From Hypsibius dujardini (Eukaryota > Tardigrada > Eutardigrada > Parachela > Hypsibiidae), in NCBI GenBank assembly GCA_001579985.1, contig LRSR01012157.1, positions 1 to 22,387 on the forward strand: 22,387 nt of DNA, in the 5' to 3' direction. Shown one piece after another: positions 21,040 through 22,387 of this stretch. Every line of letters begins with the position of its first letter. The stretch's first letter is position 1. The notes beneath the pieces were generated by a model that worked only from the letters and a program-made list of their open reading frames with translations, made no database searches and was not told where the DNA came from. A program made the position numbers and the translations under genes.

Positions 21040-21830
21040 TTGTCTGTCTGTTTGTTTGTCGGTCTATCTGTGTTTGTTCCGCTCACTCATTCTCTAACAG
21101 TCGAAAAAGATCTGCCTTACCGGAGAGCGTTTTGTTGTCTTCCTCAATTTGTCTAGATCTCTATAAACAGGAACACCATCTGAATCACCACAGGCGGCAG
21201 CGCTACGGCCAAAATCAGAAAGAAAAAAAGAAGGTGTTCTTACGTGGGCTTTAGGAGATAGTCATTCATCGCCCTGACGGCAGGAATGTAGACGTTGTCT
21301 GTGTACTCTTGGCTGTAGTCGATGGGCAGCCTCCGTTTACGTTTACCGTCCAGCTTGGATTTCGCCGTTGTCGCTGCATCCACCGCAGGCACGGATCCTG
21401 TGGGACCAGCCGCCGAAGGTTTCAACGGAGCAATCGGCTGGGTAGTTGATGCAGATTTCGAGTCACCGGGAGGAGTAGAAGTCTCACTGGAAGCGCACCG
21501 GATGAGACAGCGAGATGACGAGACAATGCAAGATGACGGGCTGGACGGACATATCCGAAATGGGACGAAAGAGCTGGTCCACGAAGACAGTTGCCGCTCA
21601 TCTGCGACAAAGAAGAAGAAATGTCAAGAACTGACTCATAATCCACTTGTAAGCCACTTGTTAAGACAAATTTGCAACTAACAAACCGACCAATACATCA
21701 ATCAACTCATAGCCCACAGTGAAAACGAAACAAAAGCCTAATCAGTCAATCAACCGACAAGACACTCACGACAGGTCAGGCAGGAGTATCGCATGGCCGC
21801 CGCCGCACGGCATGATCCCAGTGCCCACAT
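18208..21830 (-). CDS. SLC30A9: SLC30A9 / ZnT9 mitochondrial zinc exporter, complete, 15 coding exons
   Basis: Cation-diffusion-facilitator family protein; ZnT9 exports zinc from mitochondria (family knowledge). Coding exons from 5' to 3': 21830-21770, 21601-21244, 21160-21121, 20827-20775, 20697-20532, 20445-20396, 20328-20261, 20181-20147, 19821-19766, 19702-19527, 19457-19386, 19182-18972, 18897-18705, 18450-18337, 18252-18208. All junctions are GT-AG and phases agree, giving 565 residues (human 568). Residues 1-20 (MWALGSCRAAAAMRYSCLTC) look like a mitochondrial presequence start. AVRAMNDYLL and IEVWGS mark the ZnT9-specific N-terminal domain (about 125-185). Transmembrane helices span about 235-450, with HSFAD (His-269, Asp-273) in the zinc-site helix, GYSSLRYVSSLVSG, YHGIMGLLHP and LLEDIAAVLGV. 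The soluble C-terminal domain has KAEIDFDGR and ends EVRHVDLEVL. The start is the first in-frame ATG of exon 1. Identity is near certain; exon 1 is the least certain exon. Confidence 0.95.
18540..18658 (+). repeat. GACA tetranucleotide array in an SLC30A9 intron
   Basis: GACA units with CACA and GAGA interruptions fill the middle of intron 18451-18704. On the gene's coding strand this reads CTGT. Confidence 0.94.
19229..19376 (+). repeat. Degenerate GACA/GTCA/GGCA array in an SLC30A9 intron
   Basis: A short CAGT run at 19237-19253 is followed by interrupted CAGA and GGCA units in intron 19183-19385. It ends within about 10 nt of the donor of exon 11 (just below 19386). Confidence 0.9.
19880..20060 (+). 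repeat. GACA tetranucleotide array in an SLC30A9 intron
   Basis: GACA units interrupted by GATA and AACA fill most of the 325-nt intron 19822-20146. The longest near-perfect run is about 19925-19975. Nothing else is recognisable in this intron. Confidence 0.95.
20867..21072 (+). repeat. CTGT/CTGC tetranucleotide array in an SLC30A9 intron
   Basis: CTCT, TGCC and CTGT units with TTTG interruptions occur in the 293-nt intron 20828-21120. On the coding (minus) strand it reads GACA, opposite to the other three SLC30A9 arrays. Confidence 0.95.
21770..21830 (-). other. SLC30A9: First coding exon of SLC30A9 with start codon
   Basis: ATG at 21830-21828 opens 20 codons plus one base before the donor TC|GTGAGT. 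The phase fits the acceptor GTCGCAG above 21601. The peptide has Arg residues, an Ala run and no acidic residues, as in mitochondrial targeting sequences and as in the human ZnT9 N-terminus. The same frame is open further upstream but has no other ATG there. Confidence 0.75.
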
Positions 21831-22387
21831 CACTTCCACTAAGTCCAATAAAAAAAACTCCCAGATCAATCCGCAAAGCCACCCAAGTTCAAAGAAGGGG
21901 GACAGGAAAAAATATTCCTCCAGAGAAGCTAATTTTCTCCCATTCCCTGAAGTCCCCGACCACCGTCTCTTCCAACTTCCCCCGAACAACACATCGTAGG
22001 ATGAAAAGATTGACGCAGCGGACGGCTATGCAAGAGTCGAGAGGCCTGAGGGAAGAGAAGGGTATGGTGGAACGTCGTTGGGGGATCAAGTGCTAAAACA
22101 GCTGATCTGAAAAAGTAAAACAAACAATTTCCCATGAAAAATAAAATAAAATGCAGCAACGGTCGGATCGGATGCAATTGGGAGTAAAATCCACTCACTT
22201 CAAAACTCCTGTAAAATAATGAAAGACACCCGGGGACAAAACGTTTTTACCAGCAAAAATTATAATAAAAACCTCTTTTAGATTTTTTTGCCTGGCTCTT
22301 CGGTATTTGATTGAAGGTGTGTCCCGAAATCGACCAATCGTGTAGGGGTAGAGGCGGGATTTTGCTCAAAACCTAAATTTTGGCTCC
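21831..22387 (-). other. SLC30A9 upstream flank, probable 5' UTR and promoter
   Basis: This 557-nt stretch precedes the SLC30A9 start codon. I see no convincing TATA box, other gene or repeat. Short chance frames exist on both strands. The end nearest the gene is pyrimidine-rich on the minus strand. Confidence 0.4.

Noticed and set aside
21422-21646. Arg-rich, acid-poor frame in SLC30A9 exon 2 that begins with an ATG at the exon edge and resembles a mitochondrial presequence
   Set aside because: It is out of frame with the conserved domain and stops before reaching it. The frame that joins exon 1 (ATG at 21830) continues through all later exons.

Overview
This is an animal nuclear genome window. 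Two protein-coding genes are split by GT-AG introns and point towards each other, and a stretch of decayed transposable-element sequence of about 7 kb lies between them. Exons are GC-richer than introns. The intron style (many short introns of about 63-86 nt, others swollen by tetranucleotide arrays) and the Ty3/gypsy remnant suggest an invertebrate, perhaps a parasitic flatworm. That lineage call is an impression from style, not a search result.

Positions 1-11052, plus strand: the central and C-terminal part of a Furry (FRY/FRYL, Tricornered/NDR-kinase scaffold) orthologue. I could join 20 exons in one reading frame, giving a 2,274-residue fragment. Its N-terminus lies before the window. Its stop codon lies about 100 residues after a conserved block that in vertebrate FRY is followed by several hundred more residues.

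Positions 11053-18207: intergenic DNA. It holds two diverged copies of a dispersed repeat in direct orientation, an LTR-like segment with a TATA box, an unexplained stop-free minus-strand frame with plausible splice sites, a heavily mutated Ty3/gypsy retrotransposon (gag, zinc knuckle, reverse transcriptase, RNase H and integrase zinc-finger remnants between LTR fragments), and a foldback element of about 165 bp.

Positions 18208-21830, minus strand: a complete orthologue of SLC30A9 (ZnT9, the mitochondrial zinc exporter). I assembled 15 coding exons into an intact 565-residue protein, close to the human length of 568. Positions 21831-22387 are its upstream flank.

The most distinctive property is that GACA/CTGT and CAGG/CCTG tetranucleotide arrays sit inside many introns of both genes, in either orientation, while exons and the transposon-rich intergenic DNA lack them. 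Introns without arrays are mostly 63-86 nt, so array gain explains most intron-length variation here. The two genes have no known functional link (Furry: cell shape and NDR kinase signalling; SLC30A9: mitochondrial zinc); they appear to be simple convergent neighbours.
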